A stretch of DNA of 64,000 nucleotides from Zoogloea sp041914405 (GCF_041914405.1 NZ_JAYSDK010000010.1:62001-126000); one strand, 5' to 3'. Positions 25,621 through 35,840 are shown, counted from the stretch's first letter. Notes: generated from the letters alone by a model not told the origin. Program-made: numbers and translations.

Positions 25621-27120
25621 GTGAGTATAGCCCTCCTGACCAGCCGCGCCCTTGTCGGCCTGCAGGCCCCTGAAGTCACCGTCGAGGTACACCTGGCCAA
25701 TGGCCTGCCGGCCTTCACGCTGGTCGGTCTCGCGGATGCGGAGGTCCGTGAGGCCCGCGACCGCGTGCGCGCCGCGCTGCAGACCGCGCAGTTCGAGTTC
25801 CCGCAGCGGCGCATCACCGTCAATCTGGCTCCTGCCGATCTACCCAAGGAGGGCGGCTGCTTCGACCTCCCCATCGCGCTGGGCATCCTCGCCGCCTCTG
25901 GCCAGATTCCGGCCAATCGGCTGGACCGCTACGAGTTCGCCGGCGAGCTATCCCTCACCGGCGAACTACGGTCGGTACGTGGCGCCCTGGCGCTGGCCCG
26001 GCAGGCTGCCCACAGCGGACGCACGCTGATCCTGCCGATCGCCAACGCCCCCGAAGCCGCGCTGGTACAGGACGTGCAGATGCTGCCGGCACGCAGCCTG
26101 TCGGCCGTCGCCGCCCATCTGTGTGGGCACACGCTTCTCGCCCCCCATGACGGCGCGACACTGGCGCCACCGCCGGCCTACCCCGACCTGGCCGACGTCA
26201 AAGGCCAGGCCCAGGCCCGCCGGGCTCTGGAGGTCGCCGCCAGCGGCCAACACTCCCTGCTGCTGTACGGCCCACCGGGCACCGGCAAATCCATGCTGGC
26301 CCAGCGCCTGCCCGGCCTGCTGCCGCCGATGGACGACCGGGAGGCCCTGGAGAGTGCCGTCGTGCAGTCGATCGAAGGCAGCTTTCACCCCGAACGCTGG
26401 CACCACCGCCCGCTGCGCGCCCCTCACCATTCCGCCTCGACGGCAGCACTGGTCGGCGGTGGCAGCACACCCCGGCCTGGCGAGATCAGCCTCGCACACA
26501 ACGGCGTGCTGTATCTCGACGAGCTCCCCGAGTTCGACCGGCGCGTACTCGAAGCCTTGCGCGAGCCGCTAGAGAGCGGCCACATCACGATTTCCCGCGC
26601 GGCACGCCGGGCCGAGTTTCCGGCCCGCTTTCAACTCGTCGCGGCGATGAATCCCTGTCCATGTGGCTACCACGGCCACCCGGACGGCCGCTGCCGGTGT
26701 ACGCCGGAGCAGGTCCGGCGCTATCGCCAGCGCCTGTCCGGCCCGCTGCTGGACCGCATCGACCTGGTGCTGGAAGTGCCTGCCCTGTCGGTCGCCGAAC
26801 TGCAAACCACGGCCAGCGGCGAGAGCTCGGCAGTGGTGCGGGAGCGTGTCGCCCGTGCGTGGGCCATCCAGCAGGCCCGGCAGGGCATGCCCAACGCACG
26901 CCTCGACGCGGCCGGTGTCAATCGATGGTGCCGGCCGGATGTCGCCGGTGACGCGCTGCTACGCACCGCCATCGAGCGCCTGGGCCTGTCGGCACGCGCC
27001 TACCATCGCATCCTGAAAGTGGCGCGTACAATCGCCGACATGAACGGCGCCGACAATATCGGCGCCCCCCACATAGCCGAAGCGGTGCAGAGCCGTCGCG
27101 GCCCGGGGGAATTCAATTGA
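25621..27120 (+). CDS. comM: YifB/ComM-family Mg chelatase-like AAA+ ATPase
   Basis: A 499-residue protein with an N-terminal Lon-protease-like (ChlI) domain (about 20-140), a magnesium-chelatase AAA+ core, and a C-terminal domain. Walker A GPPGTGKS is near 217-224, and Walker B is GVLYLDELPEF. A small Cys cluster, NPCPCGYHGHPDGRCRC, is a zinc-finger-like insertion typical of the family. ComM is a hexameric helicase that drives branch migration during natural transformation. Translation begins with GTG at 25621. Two bases separate its stop from the following short leader. Confidence 0.93.
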   Translation: MSIALLTSRALVGLQAPEVTVEVHLANGLPAFTLVGLADAEVREARDRVRAALQTAQFEFPQRRITVNLAPADLPKEGGCFDLPIALGILAASGQIPANRLDRYEFAGELSLTGELRSVRGALALARQAAHSGRTLILPIANAPEAALVQDVQMLPARSLSAVAAHLCGHTLLAPHDGATLAPPPAYPDLADVKGQAQARRALEVAASGQHSLLLYGPPGTGKSMLAQRLPGLLPPMDDREALESAVVQSIEGSFHPERWHHRPLRAPHHSASTAALVGGGSTPRPGEISLAHNGVLYLDELPEFDRRVLEALREPLESGHITISRAARRAEFPARFQLVAAMNPCPCGYHGHPDGRCRCTPEQVRRYRQRLSGPLLDRIDLVLEVPALSVAELQTTASGESSAVVRERVARAWAIQQARQGMPNARLDAAGVNRWCRPDVAGDALLRTAIERLGLSARAYHRILKVARTIADMNGADNIGAPHIAEAVQSRRGPGEFN

Positions 27121-27139
27121 ACATGAACAGGAGTTTTCC

Positions 27140-27535
27140 GTGGCTTCCACGCTTTCTTCCGGTCTCCCCCGCGCCAAGAACTGGCGCCTGTGGCTGGCCG
27201 GCTTCCTCATCCTGATCGCAGCCCTGGCCGCCGGCTACACCTGGCTGACCCTCAGCTGGAGCTATTCGTCGGGCGAACGTGCCGGCTATGTGCAGAAGTT
27301 TTCCCAGAAGGGTTGGCTGTGCAAGACCTGGGAAGGCGAACTGGCCATAGTCGCGATTCCCGGCAGCCTGCCGGAGATCTTCAAATTCACCGTCCGCGAC
27401 GACAAGGTCGCGGCCGCCATCAACACCGAAATGGGCAAACGGGTCGCCCTGTCCTACGAACAGCACGTGGGCATCCCCTCCACCTGCTTCGGTGAAACCG
27501 GCTATTACGTGACCAAGATCCACGCCGTCGAGTAG
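27140..27535 (+). CDS. Single-pass membrane protein of unknown function
   Basis: A 131-residue protein with one membrane helix at about 17-37 and a 90-residue periplasmic domain. Conserved-looking parts are SGERAGYVQKFSQKGWLCKTWEGE and ALSYEQHVGIPSTCFGETGYYV, with two Cys that may pair. Similar small proteins are common in Beta- and Gammaproteobacteria and are often mislabelled as 6-phosphogluconate dehydrogenase; no such domain is present. It starts with GTG at 27140 after AGGAG, 19 bases behind comM. Confidence 0.8.
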   Translation: MASTLSSGLPRAKNWRLWLAGFLILIAALAAGYTWLTLSWSYSSGERAGYVQKFSQKGWLCKTWEGELAIVAIPGSLPEIFKFTVRDDKVAAAINTEMGKRVALSYEQHVGIPSTCFGETGYYVTKIHAVE

Positions 27536-27557
27536 AACAACATTGGGAGTTGCTCCT

Positions 27558-27583
27558 GCGGGGGCGAATGAATTCGCCCCCGC
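27558..27583. repeat. REP-like single palindrome, locus 2
   Basis: One near-perfect palindrome (GCGGGGGCGAAT, GA, ATTCGCCCCCGC region) of the same family as 8068 and 35702. It lies between a small membrane gene and the MFS gene. Read through, it would encode the peptide GANEFAP at a spurious N-terminus. Confidence 0.8.
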
Positions 27584-27629
27584 CCAGGCACCTCGCCCTG
27601 CTGAACTGCTCCTTTTTTCCGGACACCCC

Positions 27630-28850
27630 ATGCCTTACGCCCAGCTGGCGGCGCTGCTCGCGGCGCTCGCCACCGTCGGTCCGTTCTCGATCGACACCTA
27701 TCTGCCGGCCCTCCAAGCCATCGGCGCCGACCTGCGTGTCAGCCCGGTGGAGGTGCAACAGACGCTCACCGCCTACATGGTGCCGCTGGGCGCGATGGTG
27801 CTGTGGCACGGCGCCCTGTCCGACGCCTACGGGCGCAAGCGCGTGATCGTGATCTCGATGCTGCTGTTCACGCTGGCCTCGCTGGTCTGCGTGTTCGCCG
27901 GCGGCATCCAGACCCTGCTGCTCGGACGCGGTCTGCAAGGCATCAGTGCCGGCGCCGGCATGGTGGTCGGCCGCGCGGTGGTCCGCGATCTGATGGAAGG
28001 CGCGCGCGCGCAGCGCATGATGAGCCACGTCAGCATGGCCTTCGCCCTCGGCCCGGCCATCGCCCCCATCCTCGGCGGCTGGATCTACAGCACCTTCGGC
28101 TGGCGCGCGGTGTTCGTCTTCCTAGCCCTGCTGGGCCTCGTGCTAGCCAGCCTGTGTGCTTGGAAGCTGCCGGAAACCCATCCACCGGCTGCCCGCCATC
28201 CGCTCCATCCCGGCCCGCTGGCGCGGCGCTACGCGCAGGTCTTCCGCACGCCGGGCTTTCTGCTGCTGACCTTCGCCGTCGGCCTCAACTTCAACGGCTT
28301 CTTCATCTACGTGCTGTCGGCGCCGGTGTTCCTGATGCGCCACCTGCAGTTGCCGGAAACCGGCTTCGGCTGGTTCTTCATTCCCTGCGTGCTGGGCATG
28401 ATGGGCGGCTCGGCGCTGTCGGCGCGACTGGCCGGCCGGCTGTCGCAGGCCCGCACCATCGCCCTCGGCTACGGGCTGATGCTCGTCGCCACCATCCTCA
28501 ACCTGGGGCTGTCCTTCCTGATGCCCGCCGGCCTGCCCCACTCCGTGCTACCGATCGCCCTCTACAACTTCGGCATGGCCATCGCAATGCCCAGCCTGAC
28601 CCTGCTGGCGCTGGACCATTTCCCAGCCCAGCGCGGCGTCGCCTCAAGCTGCCAGAGCTTCCTGCAGATGCTGGTGAGCGCCGTCGCCGCCGGCGTGCTG
28701 GCACCGGCCCTGTGGGACACGGTGCCAGGTCTGGCGGCGGGCGCGACGGGCTGCCTGCTGCTCGGAATGACCTGCTTCGGGCTGTGGTGGCACCACTTCC
28801 ACCGAGGCAGCCCGGCAACAAGCCGCATCCCCCTCAACGCCGACGACTGA
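27630..28850 (+). CDS. Bcr/CflA-family MFS drug exporter
   Basis: A 406-residue major facilitator protein with 12 predicted helices. Its start region, FSIDTYLPALQAIGADL, is the Bcr/CflA/Mdt signature. The loop 2-3 motif A is GALSDAYGRKRVI, and GISAGAGMVVGRAVVRD is typical of helix 4. Members expel bicyclomycin, chloramphenicol or small metabolites by proton antiport. The ATG at 27630 was chosen because a longer frame starts inside the REP-like repeat. The 3' end overlaps the PEP-CTERM gene by 17 bases, tail to tail. Confidence 0.92.
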   Translation: MPYAQLAALLAALATVGPFSIDTYLPALQAIGADLRVSPVEVQQTLTAYMVPLGAMVLWHGALSDAYGRKRVIVISMLLFTLASLVCVFAGGIQTLLLGRGLQGISAGAGMVVGRAVVRDLMEGARAQRMMSHVSMAFALGPAIAPILGGWIYSTFGWRAVFVFLALLGLVLASLCAWKLPETHPPAARHPLHPGPLARRYAQVFRTPGFLLLTFAVGLNFNGFFIYVLSAPVFLMRHLQLPETGFGWFFIPCVLGMMGGSALSARLAGRLSQARTIALGYGLMLVATILNLGLSFLMPAGLPHSVLPIALYNFGMAIAMPSLTLLALDHFPAQRGVASSCQSFLQMLVSAVAAGVLAPALWDTVPGLAAGATGCLLLGMTCFGLWWHHFHRGSPATSRIPLNADD

Positions 28851-29937
28851 AGCGCAGCGCCCCCAGCCCAGCCAGCAGCAAAGCCGCCGAGGCCGGCTCG
28901 GGTAGCCGTCCGCCAGGCGGGTTCGGAATCTGCGCGATATCTAGGTTCAGGGCTGCGTTCTGAGCCCCAAGATAGGTGCCGATCTCTTCGGGAGTCGGGT
29001 GTGAATCGCTTCCAACCAGCGCCTCGTTGGTTTCTGGATCGTAAAGACCGGCATACTTGAAGAATTCATAACGCCTCAGGATGGACGCTGCCTTCGGACC
29101 GACCGGCGCCCCGTAGCCGCTTTCCAGCTTGCCAGAATCGGGATTGCCAGGATCCCGCTGCAGCAACTGCCACTCGATCTCGGTTTCCGCCTGCTTGACC
29201 TTCTTGTTATCGGCAACCAGTTCCTCAAGCCCGACGGCGTCCTCCAGTTCAGTAGTAAACACCTTGACCCAGATCGCCGGCCCGAAACGGTCCGGATCTA
29301 CTGCAACGGGCGCCACGATCTTCGCCTCCACCACCGGCGGTGCCGGCGGCTGGCCCACCGGCGGCGGCGGTGGCTGAACCACGTTCCAGGTCGGCGCCGG
29401 CAGGGTCACCGTGCCATTGGTCAGCACACCGGCGGCGGCCGTTTCGAGGAGCCAGTTGTAGGTGACATTCACCGGGTTGGCACTGGTCCCCACCCCGAAA
29501 TGATCGCAGGGCGTACTGGCCGAATACCCCACCCCGCCGCCCGACCAGCAGTTATCACCCGGTGTGATGAAGGTGCCGCTAGGCGTCCCATAGTCCCAGT
29601 TGCTGCCGTCGTAAACGCCGCGGTAGGTGACGCGTGTGCCAAAAACAGCACCGTTGGAGTATTCCGTGATGATCGGCGACCCGTAACGTACAACGCTACT
29701 GGCCGGATCAAACCCGCGCCCGGTCGGGAAACCCCGGCCCGGCCCGCCGAAGGTATCGGTGATCTGCGAAGCATGCAGCCCTTCCAGCTCGATCTCGAAA
29801 CCATGCGCAGTCTTGCCGGTGTCGTTGATGACATCAAAATTGCCGAGCATACCGATCACCCCCGCATGGGCTGCAGCGGGCAGGCAGGCCGCCGCAACAG
29901 CGGCCCGGCCCAAAGCCGACAAAACGCTTCTGTTCAT
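28834..29937 (-). CDS. PEP-CTERM sorting domain protein
   Basis: A 367-residue secreted protein. A signal peptide (about 1-25, ending AHAG) leads to a beta-rich domain with one likely Cys pair (NCWSGGG and TPCDHF), then a proline run near 203-215. A charged helical region follows. The C-terminus has LPEPASAALLLAGL and RFSRRR: Pro-Glu-Pro motif, hydrophobic helix and basic tail. This is the exosortase (EpsH) recognition signal, linked to extracellular polysaccharide. No exosortase gene is in the window. Confidence 0.92.
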   Translation of the reverse strand: MNRSVLSALGRAAVAAACLPAAAHAGVIGMLGNFDVINDTGKTAHGFEIELEGLHASQITDTFGGPGRGFPTGRGFDPASSVVRYGSPIITEYSNGAVFGTRVTYRGVYDGSNWDYGTPSGTFITPGDNCWSGGGVGYSASTPCDHFGVGTSANPVNVTYNWLLETAAAGVLTNGTVTLPAPTWNVVQPPPPPVGQPPAPPVVEAKIVAPVAVDPDRFGPAIWVKVFTTELEDAVGLEELVADNKKVKQAETEIEWQLLQRDPGNPDSGKLESGYGAPVGPKAASILRRYEFFKYAGLYDPETNEALVGSDSHPTPEEIGTYLGAQNAALNLDIAQIPNPPGGRLPEPASAALLLAGLGALRFSRRR

Positions 29938-30100
29938 GTATATCGCCCCTGACGTTGTTTTAACCGGGGATGCAGCCTTTCGCGCAGGATTGCACCGAAA
30001 AGTTGACACCGCGGAGTGGTCATAACCACTCACGCAGCTTAGTCGTGGGCTTGCCGTTCCGCCACCCGTCATAGGCAGCAGGTCAGGGACGGGCGCCCGC

Positions 30101-30646
30101 TCAGCCCTTCGCCAGCTCCCGCTCGGCCCAGAACAGTGCGGTGATGGTCTTGGCGTCGGTGATACGGCCGTCGAAGACCGCCTCGCGGGCTTCCTCCAGG
30201 CTGAGGGTCAGGATTTCCAGGAACTCCCCGTCGTCCCAGGCGTGACCGACATGCTCCAGACCGGTGGCCAGGAAAATCTCGATACGCTCGTTGGAGTAGC
30301 CGATGCACGGGTGCATCACGCCCAGGTAGCGCCACTGCTCAGTGACGTAGCCGGTTTCCTCCTGCAATTCGCGTCGGGCGCAATCCAGGATGTCCTCGTC
30401 GGGATCGAGCTTGCCGGCCGGCAATTCAAGGAAGGCCTGCCCCACCGGATAGCGGAACTGGCGCTCGAAGACCAGACGGCCGTCCGCCAGCACCGGGATC
30501 ACCACCACCGCGCCCGGGTGCTTGATGTATTCGCGCACCCCGTCCTTGCCGTCGGGCAGACGCACCTGGTCCCGATAGACCTTCAGGAGTTGCCCTTCGA
30601 ACACCATATCCGATGACAACTGCGCCTCGTGCAGGGGATCCGTCAT
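30101..30646 (-). CDS. Nudix hydrolase, ADP-ribose pyrophosphatase type
   Basis: A 181-residue Nudix enzyme. The Nudix box runs from GKLDPDEDILDCAR to RELQEETGY and has all canonical Glu residues. VVVIPVLADGRLVFERQFRYPVG and GYSNERIEIFLATGL are typical of the ADP-ribose/GDP-mannose pyrophosphatase (NudF/NudK) branch. It hydrolyses nucleotide-sugar pyrophosphates in the cytoplasm. AAAGGAGA precedes the ATG at 30646. It is divergent from the next gene. Confidence 0.93.
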   Translation of the reverse strand: MTDPLHEAQLSSDMVFEGQLLKVYRDQVRLPDGKDGVREYIKHPGAVVVIPVLADGRLVFERQFRYPVGQAFLELPAGKLDPDEDILDCARRELQEETGYVTEQWRYLGVMHPCIGYSNERIEIFLATGLEHVGHAWDDGEFLEILTLSLEEAREAVFDGRITDAKTITALFWAERELAKG

Positions 30647-30763
30647 CCCATTCTCCTTTTTGCTCAAGCAGATTCGATAAAGGCTGAAGCATGGCATCCC
30701 TGACACGGGGCTGACCAGCCCATCCGGCATAATCGGCACTTCGATCCTCATCGTGCCACGCCC

Positions 30764-31516
30764 GTGCCCGCTGATTTTCCCCGCCTGCGCGACCACCTTC
30801 TCGACCCCAGCGGCGGCCTGGTATATCACCTGCGCGCATGGCACCACCGGCATGAGCGCTGGGCGGCCTTCCATGCCGCGGTGGCCGGCTGGCTCGACGG
30901 CTGGCAGGTTGCCGAGAGGACACTCGTCATCGTCGGCCCCAATGCAGGCTACGCGCTGCCGGACGGCTTCCTGGCCCGGTTTGAGTGCGTCATCGCACTG
31001 GAGCCTGATCCTATCGCCCGTCGCCTGCTGGCCCGCCGACGCGATGCAGCAGCGCTCCGATTCGACCGGCTGGACTGCCTGCGCACGCGGGACGGGCTCG
31101 CATGGCTGGCGGAGCGCTTTCCGGGCGCGGCTTTTTTGTTCTCCAACGTACTCGGACAAGTCGATGCTCCGGAAGAGAACTGGTCCACGCTACTCGGGCG
31201 CCACCTGGCCGAACGCAACTGGGCGAGCTACCACGATGTGATCTCGACCAGCGCTGCGCCAAGACGCTTGAAGGAACTCACGATCACGGAAACGGAGAAC
31301 CTGGAAACGACGCTGGCGCACTTCTGGCCGGGGCAGGCCATCACGGTGACGGACCATGCCACTTTCCACCTCAGCGGCATTGGCCCCTTTGCCTACGTGC
31401 CGTGGCCGATCAACGGATCACGCTGGCAACTGGTCGAATGGGCCGTCCATCAAGCTCAGGCCCAGGTATTGACGCGGCTCCCCGATGCATCCCGCCCACC
31501 TGCGACGCTCAGGTAA
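30764..31516 (+). CDS. Hypothetical protein with a Rossmann-like segment
   Basis: A 250-residue soluble protein starting with GTG at 30764. The segment LVIVGPNAGYALPDGFLARF followed by VIALEPDPIARRLL has the glycine loop and acidic strand end of a class I methyltransferase-like fold. FLFSNVLGQVDAP would then be a later strand. No family-specific motif could be named, so methyltransferase activity is only a possibility. Its last 61 bases overlap the coding end of the convergent metalloprotease gene. Confidence 0.65.
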   Translation: MPADFPRLRDHLLDPSGGLVYHLRAWHHRHERWAAFHAAVAGWLDGWQVAERTLVIVGPNAGYALPDGFLARFECVIALEPDPIARRLLARRRDAAALRFDRLDCLRTRDGLAWLAERFPGAAFLFSNVLGQVDAPEENWSTLLGRHLAERNWASYHDVISTSAAPRRLKELTITETENLETTLAHFWPGQAITVTDHATFHLSGIGPFAYVPWPINGSRWQLVEWAVHQAQAQVLTRLPDASRPPATLR

Positions 31517-32034
31517 AGGGCACTGGCCGGGTCGTCGTTGCCCCTGCGGGTAGGTGGAGCACTGGCCGACTGGCTGGAAGCATCCGCCAGCGCGATGCGT
31601 GCCTCGGTCGCCATCTGGTCGGCCCGTGCGGCAATGCTGCGGTCCTGGGCAGACGGGTCGGCCGGCGCCAGTGCCGACGCGCGGATCTGCTGGGCCTTGC
31701 GCAAGGTGTCCTGGGGCGTGCGCCCCGGCGAGACGTCAATGCCGACCTCACCGCCATTGGCATAGCGCTTGCCGTCCGGGCCGGTCTCGTAGGTGTAGCT
31801 GGCTCCGCTGGTGACAACCCCGGCACCGGCTGCGATGTGGGCCAGCTCGTGGGCCCTCACGGCCCGGTCCCGTTCCTGCAGCTTGGCGACGACACGCTGG
31901 TCCGACTCGCTCAGCCTGCCGCTCACTGCGGCCTGCTTCTGCTCCGTGGACGCAGCCGTCCGCACCTTGGTCTGGGCGGCCAGGGCCTGGCTGAGGACAG
32001 CAAGAGAGGACGTACCGATGGACGGAACGGACAT
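31456..32034 (-). CDS. Putative metalloprotease, CJM1_0395/SprA-related family
   Basis: A 192-residue protein of the SprA-related family (putative metalloprotease CJM1_0395). The motif VRAHELAHIAAGAGVV holds the HExxH zinc site (HELAH). YTYETGPDGKRYANGGEVGIDVSPG is the family's second block. The N-terminus is Ser/Ala-rich and the C-terminal third looks disordered. No signal peptide is obvious. The ATG at 32034 was chosen; a GTG at 32043 is also possible, and neither has a clear ribosome site. The 3' end overlaps the convergent gene. Confidence 0.82.
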   Translation of the reverse strand: MSVPSIGTSSLAVLSQALAAQTKVRTAASTEQKQAAVSGRLSESDQRVVAKLQERDRAVRAHELAHIAAGAGVVTSGASYTYETGPDGKRYANGGEVGIDVSPGRTPQDTLRKAQQIRASALAPADPSAQDRSIAARADQMATEARIALADASSQSASAPPTRRGNDDPASALYLSVAGGRDASGSRVNTWA

Positions 32035-32101
32035 GGGTGACACAAAGGGGATCCCGTCTATAAAGACTAGACGGCGAAACCCTCCACGTCAGCCCTCTCC
32101 G

Positions 32102-32827
32102 TCACTCACCCAGGTAGGCCGCGCGCACCTTGGGATCAGCCAGCAGCTCGGCACCCGAACCGCTGAGGGTGATGCGCCCGGACTCCATCACATAAGCCCG
32201 CTGGGAAAACTCCAGCGCCAGGTTGGCGTTCTGCTCGACCAGCAGGATCGTCACCCCCTCGGCGGCCACCGAGCGGATCACCTCGAAGATCTTCTCCACC
32301 ACCAGCGGCGCCAGGCCCATCGACGGTTCGTCAAGCAACAGCAGCTTGGGCCGCGACAGCAGCGCGCGGCCGATGGCCACCATCTGCTGCTCGCCGCCGG
32401 ACAGGGTGCCGGCCACCTGGGCCAGGCGCTCCTTGACCCGCGGCAGCATGCCGAAGATACGCTCCATGTCGGCCTCGACGGCGTCCGTGTCACGCCGGCA
32501 GTAAGCGCCCATGCGCAGGTTTTCCTCGACGGTCAAGCGCGTGAAGATACCGCGCCCCTCCGGCACCAGGGCCAGGCCCTTGCGCAGGCGCTTGTGGGCC
32601 GGCAGCTTGTCGATGGCCTCGCCGGCATAGCGGATCTCACCTCCGGCGGTGCCGAGGGTGCCGGCAATGGCGTTCAGCGTGGTGGTCTTGCCGGCGCCGT
32701 TGGCTCCGATCAGGGACACCAGTTCCCCCTTCGCCAGTTCCAGGCTGATGCCCTTCACCGCCTCGATAGCACCGTAGGCGACCTTGGTGTCGCGCAGCTG
32801 GAGGATCGGCGTGTTCGCGTCGCTCAT
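32102..32827 (-). CDS. livF: Branched-chain amino acid ABC transporter ATPase LivF
   Basis: A 241-residue ABC ATPase. Walker A GANGAGKTT, signature LSGGEQQMVAIGRAL, Walker B LLLLDEPSMGLAPL, and the LivF-typical VEQNANLAL are present. It is the last gene of the liv operon and overlaps livG by four bases (ATGA). With LivG it powers uptake of Leu/Ile/Val or related amino acids through LivHM. Confidence 0.97.
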   Translation of the reverse strand: MSDANTPILQLRDTKVAYGAIEAVKGISLELAKGELVSLIGANGAGKTTTLNAIAGTLGTAGGEIRYAGEAIDKLPAHKRLRKGLALVPEGRGIFTRLTVEENLRMGAYCRRDTDAVEADMERIFGMLPRVKERLAQVAGTLSGGEQQMVAIGRALLSRPKLLLLDEPSMGLAPLVVEKIFEVIRSVAAEGVTILLVEQNANLALEFSQRAYVMESGRITLSGSGAELLADPKVRAAYLGE

Positions 32828-33608
32828 GCCGCCGCTCCCGTCTTATGGGTGCCATGCCCACCCAGGTAGGCGGAAATCACGGCATCGTTCTTCTGCACCT
32901 CGGCGGGCACGTCTTCGGCGATCTTCTTGCCGAAGTCGAGCACCGCGAGGCGGTCGCACAAGCCCATCACCAGCTTCACGTCGTGCTCGATAAGCAGCAC
33001 GGTGACGCCGTCGTGGCGGATGGTCTGCACCAGTTCGCGCAGCTTGGCGGTCTCGGTGGCATTCATGCCCGCTGCCGGCTCGTCGAGCGCCAGCAGCTGC
33101 GGCTCGGTGGCCAGTGCGCGAGCGATCTCCAGACGGCGCTGGTCGCCGTAGGAAAGGTTCTTCGACACCGTGTCGGCGAAGCGCTCGATGCCGACGTAAC
33201 GCAGGAGCTCATAGGCGCGCTCGGTGATCAAGCGTTCCTCCTCCTTGGCCTGGCGGGTTTGCAGCAGGATCGAGAACGGGTTGGCGCGGGAGCGGATGTG
33301 GTGGCCCGCCATCACGTTCTCCAGCGCGGTCATGTCGCGAAACAGGCGGATGTTCTGGAAGGTGCGGGCGATGCCGGCCTCCACAACCTTGTGCGGCTTG
33401 CCGGTGGGCAGCTCGGTGCCATTGAACACCAACTCGCCGCCGTCCGGCACGTAGGCGCCGGTCAGCACGTTGAAGAAGGTCGTCTTGCCGGCGCCGTTGG
33501 GGCCGATCAGGCCATACACCTCGCCCTTGCGGATGGTCAGGGACACATCGGACAGGGCCGTCAGGCCGCCGAAGCGCTTGGTGATGCCGCGGGCTTCAAG
33601 CAGGGTGA

Positions 33609-33612
<4 letters not shown>
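32824..33612 (-). CDS. livG: Branched-chain amino acid ABC transporter ATPase LivG
   Basis: A 262-residue ABC ATPase. Walker A GPNGAGKTT, the LivG-specific segment ARTFQNIRLFRDMTALENVM, signature LSYGDQRRLEIARAL and Walker B LLALDEPAAGMN are clear. It overlaps livM (upstream) and livF (downstream) by four bases each, showing translational coupling across the operon. Length is normal for LivG. Confidence 0.97.
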
Positions 33613-34709
<1,097 letters not shown>

Positions 34710-34726
34710 TTTTTCAGCCTCCCCTG

Positions 34727-35659
34727 CTACGCCCGGTCCGCCACGCGCTCACCCAGCAGGCCAGTGGGCCGGAAGATGAGCACGATGCCGAGGATCATGA
34801 ACGCGAAGATGTCCTGATAGCTGGAATTGAGGAAGCCGAAACTCATGTCCTCGATGTAGCCGGCGCCGATGGATTCGACGAGGCCCAGCACCAGCCCGCC
34901 GAGCATCGCTCCGCCCAGGTTGCCGATGCCGCCCAGCACCGCTGCGGTGAAGGCCTTGAGGCCGGGCATGAAACCCATCGCGTAGTGGGCGATGCCGTAG
35001 TTGGACGAGAACATCACGCCGGCCACAGCCGCCAGCGCAGAACCGATGATGAAGGTGGCCGCGATGATCTTGTTGGTGTCCACGCCCATCAGGCTCGCCA
35101 CCTTGTGGTTCTCGGCGGTGGCGCGCATCGCGCGGCCGAGGCGGGTCTTATTGACGAGCAGCATCAAGGCCACCATCAACGCAGCCGACACCACCAGGAT
35201 GGCAATCTGCACCGGCGTGATGAAGACGCCGGCCACCGGCTCCAGCGGCGCGGTGGACACCAGCTGCGGAAAGGTATGGTAGTTGCGGCCCCAGATGATC
35301 ATCGCGATCGTCTGCAGCAGGAAGGACACGCCGATGGCTGTGATCAGTGGCGCCAGCCGCGGCGCGTTGCGCAGGCGGCGGTAGGCGGTACGTTCGATGG
35401 TGTAGCCGAGCACCATGCACACCAGCACCGAGACGGAAAGCCCGGCAAGCAGCGTCGGCACCAGGCCGAGTTCGGGCGCATGGGTCTGGATCAGGCGGAT
35501 TGCCTCGAGGGCGACCAGCGCGCCAACCATCAGCACGTCACCGTGGGCGAAATTGATCAGGCCGAGAATGCCATAGACCATCGTGTAGCCGAGGGCGACC
35601 AGCGCATACACGCTGCCCACGACGAGGCCATTCACGGTTTGTTGGAGGAGGGTTTCCAT
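34727..35659 (-). CDS. livH: Branched-chain amino acid ABC permease LivH
   Basis: A 310-residue permease with eight to nine helices. VYALVALGYTMVYGILGLINFAHGD is the LivH N-terminal hallmark. The coupling loop is GRAMRATAENHKVASLMGV, and the C-terminus FAFMILGIVLIFRPTGLLG is typical. It is the first permease gene after the binding-protein genes, from which it is separated by a REP-like pair. Confidence 0.97.
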   Translation of the reverse strand: METLLQQTVNGLVVGSVYALVALGYTMVYGILGLINFAHGDVLMVGALVALEAIRLIQTHAPELGLVPTLLAGLSVSVLVCMVLGYTIERTAYRRLRNAPRLAPLITAIGVSFLLQTIAMIIWGRNYHTFPQLVSTAPLEPVAGVFITPVQIAILVVSAALMVALMLLVNKTRLGRAMRATAENHKVASLMGVDTNKIIAATFIIGSALAAVAGVMFSSNYGIAHYAMGFMPGLKAFTAAVLGGIGNLGGAMLGGLVLGLVESIGAGYIEDMSFGFLNSSYQDIFAFMILGIVLIFRPTGLLGERVADRA

Positions 35660-35701
35660 TAAGGGTGATGCGCGACAAAGAGAAGGAAGGGAAAGCCCCC
35701 C

Positions 35702-35793
35702 GTGGGGGCGAATTCATTCGCCCGCGGACGTGAGACGCAGAGCTTGAGCGGAGCGGTAAGACGCGTGCCAAGAGCGAATGAATTCGCCCCCAC
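35702..35793. repeat. REP-like inverted pair, locus 3, inside the liv operon
   Basis: GTGGGGGCGAATTCATTCGC (35702 on) faces an inverted copy (GCGAATGAATTCGCCCCCAC) ending at 35793, with about 47 bases between. It lies between livJ-1 and livH in the same transcription direction, the position of REP elements in the E. coli mal operon. Confidence 0.85.
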
Positions 35794-35840
35794 ACATGCG
35801 CCACACAGCTCCACCCCCACGGGCCTGGTGCCGGAGCGGA

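Noticed and set aside
29983..30000. Sigma-54-like sequence upstream of the PEP-CTERM gene
   Set aside because: GG and GC elements are present on the minus strand, but the spacing is off by one base and the flanks do not match.
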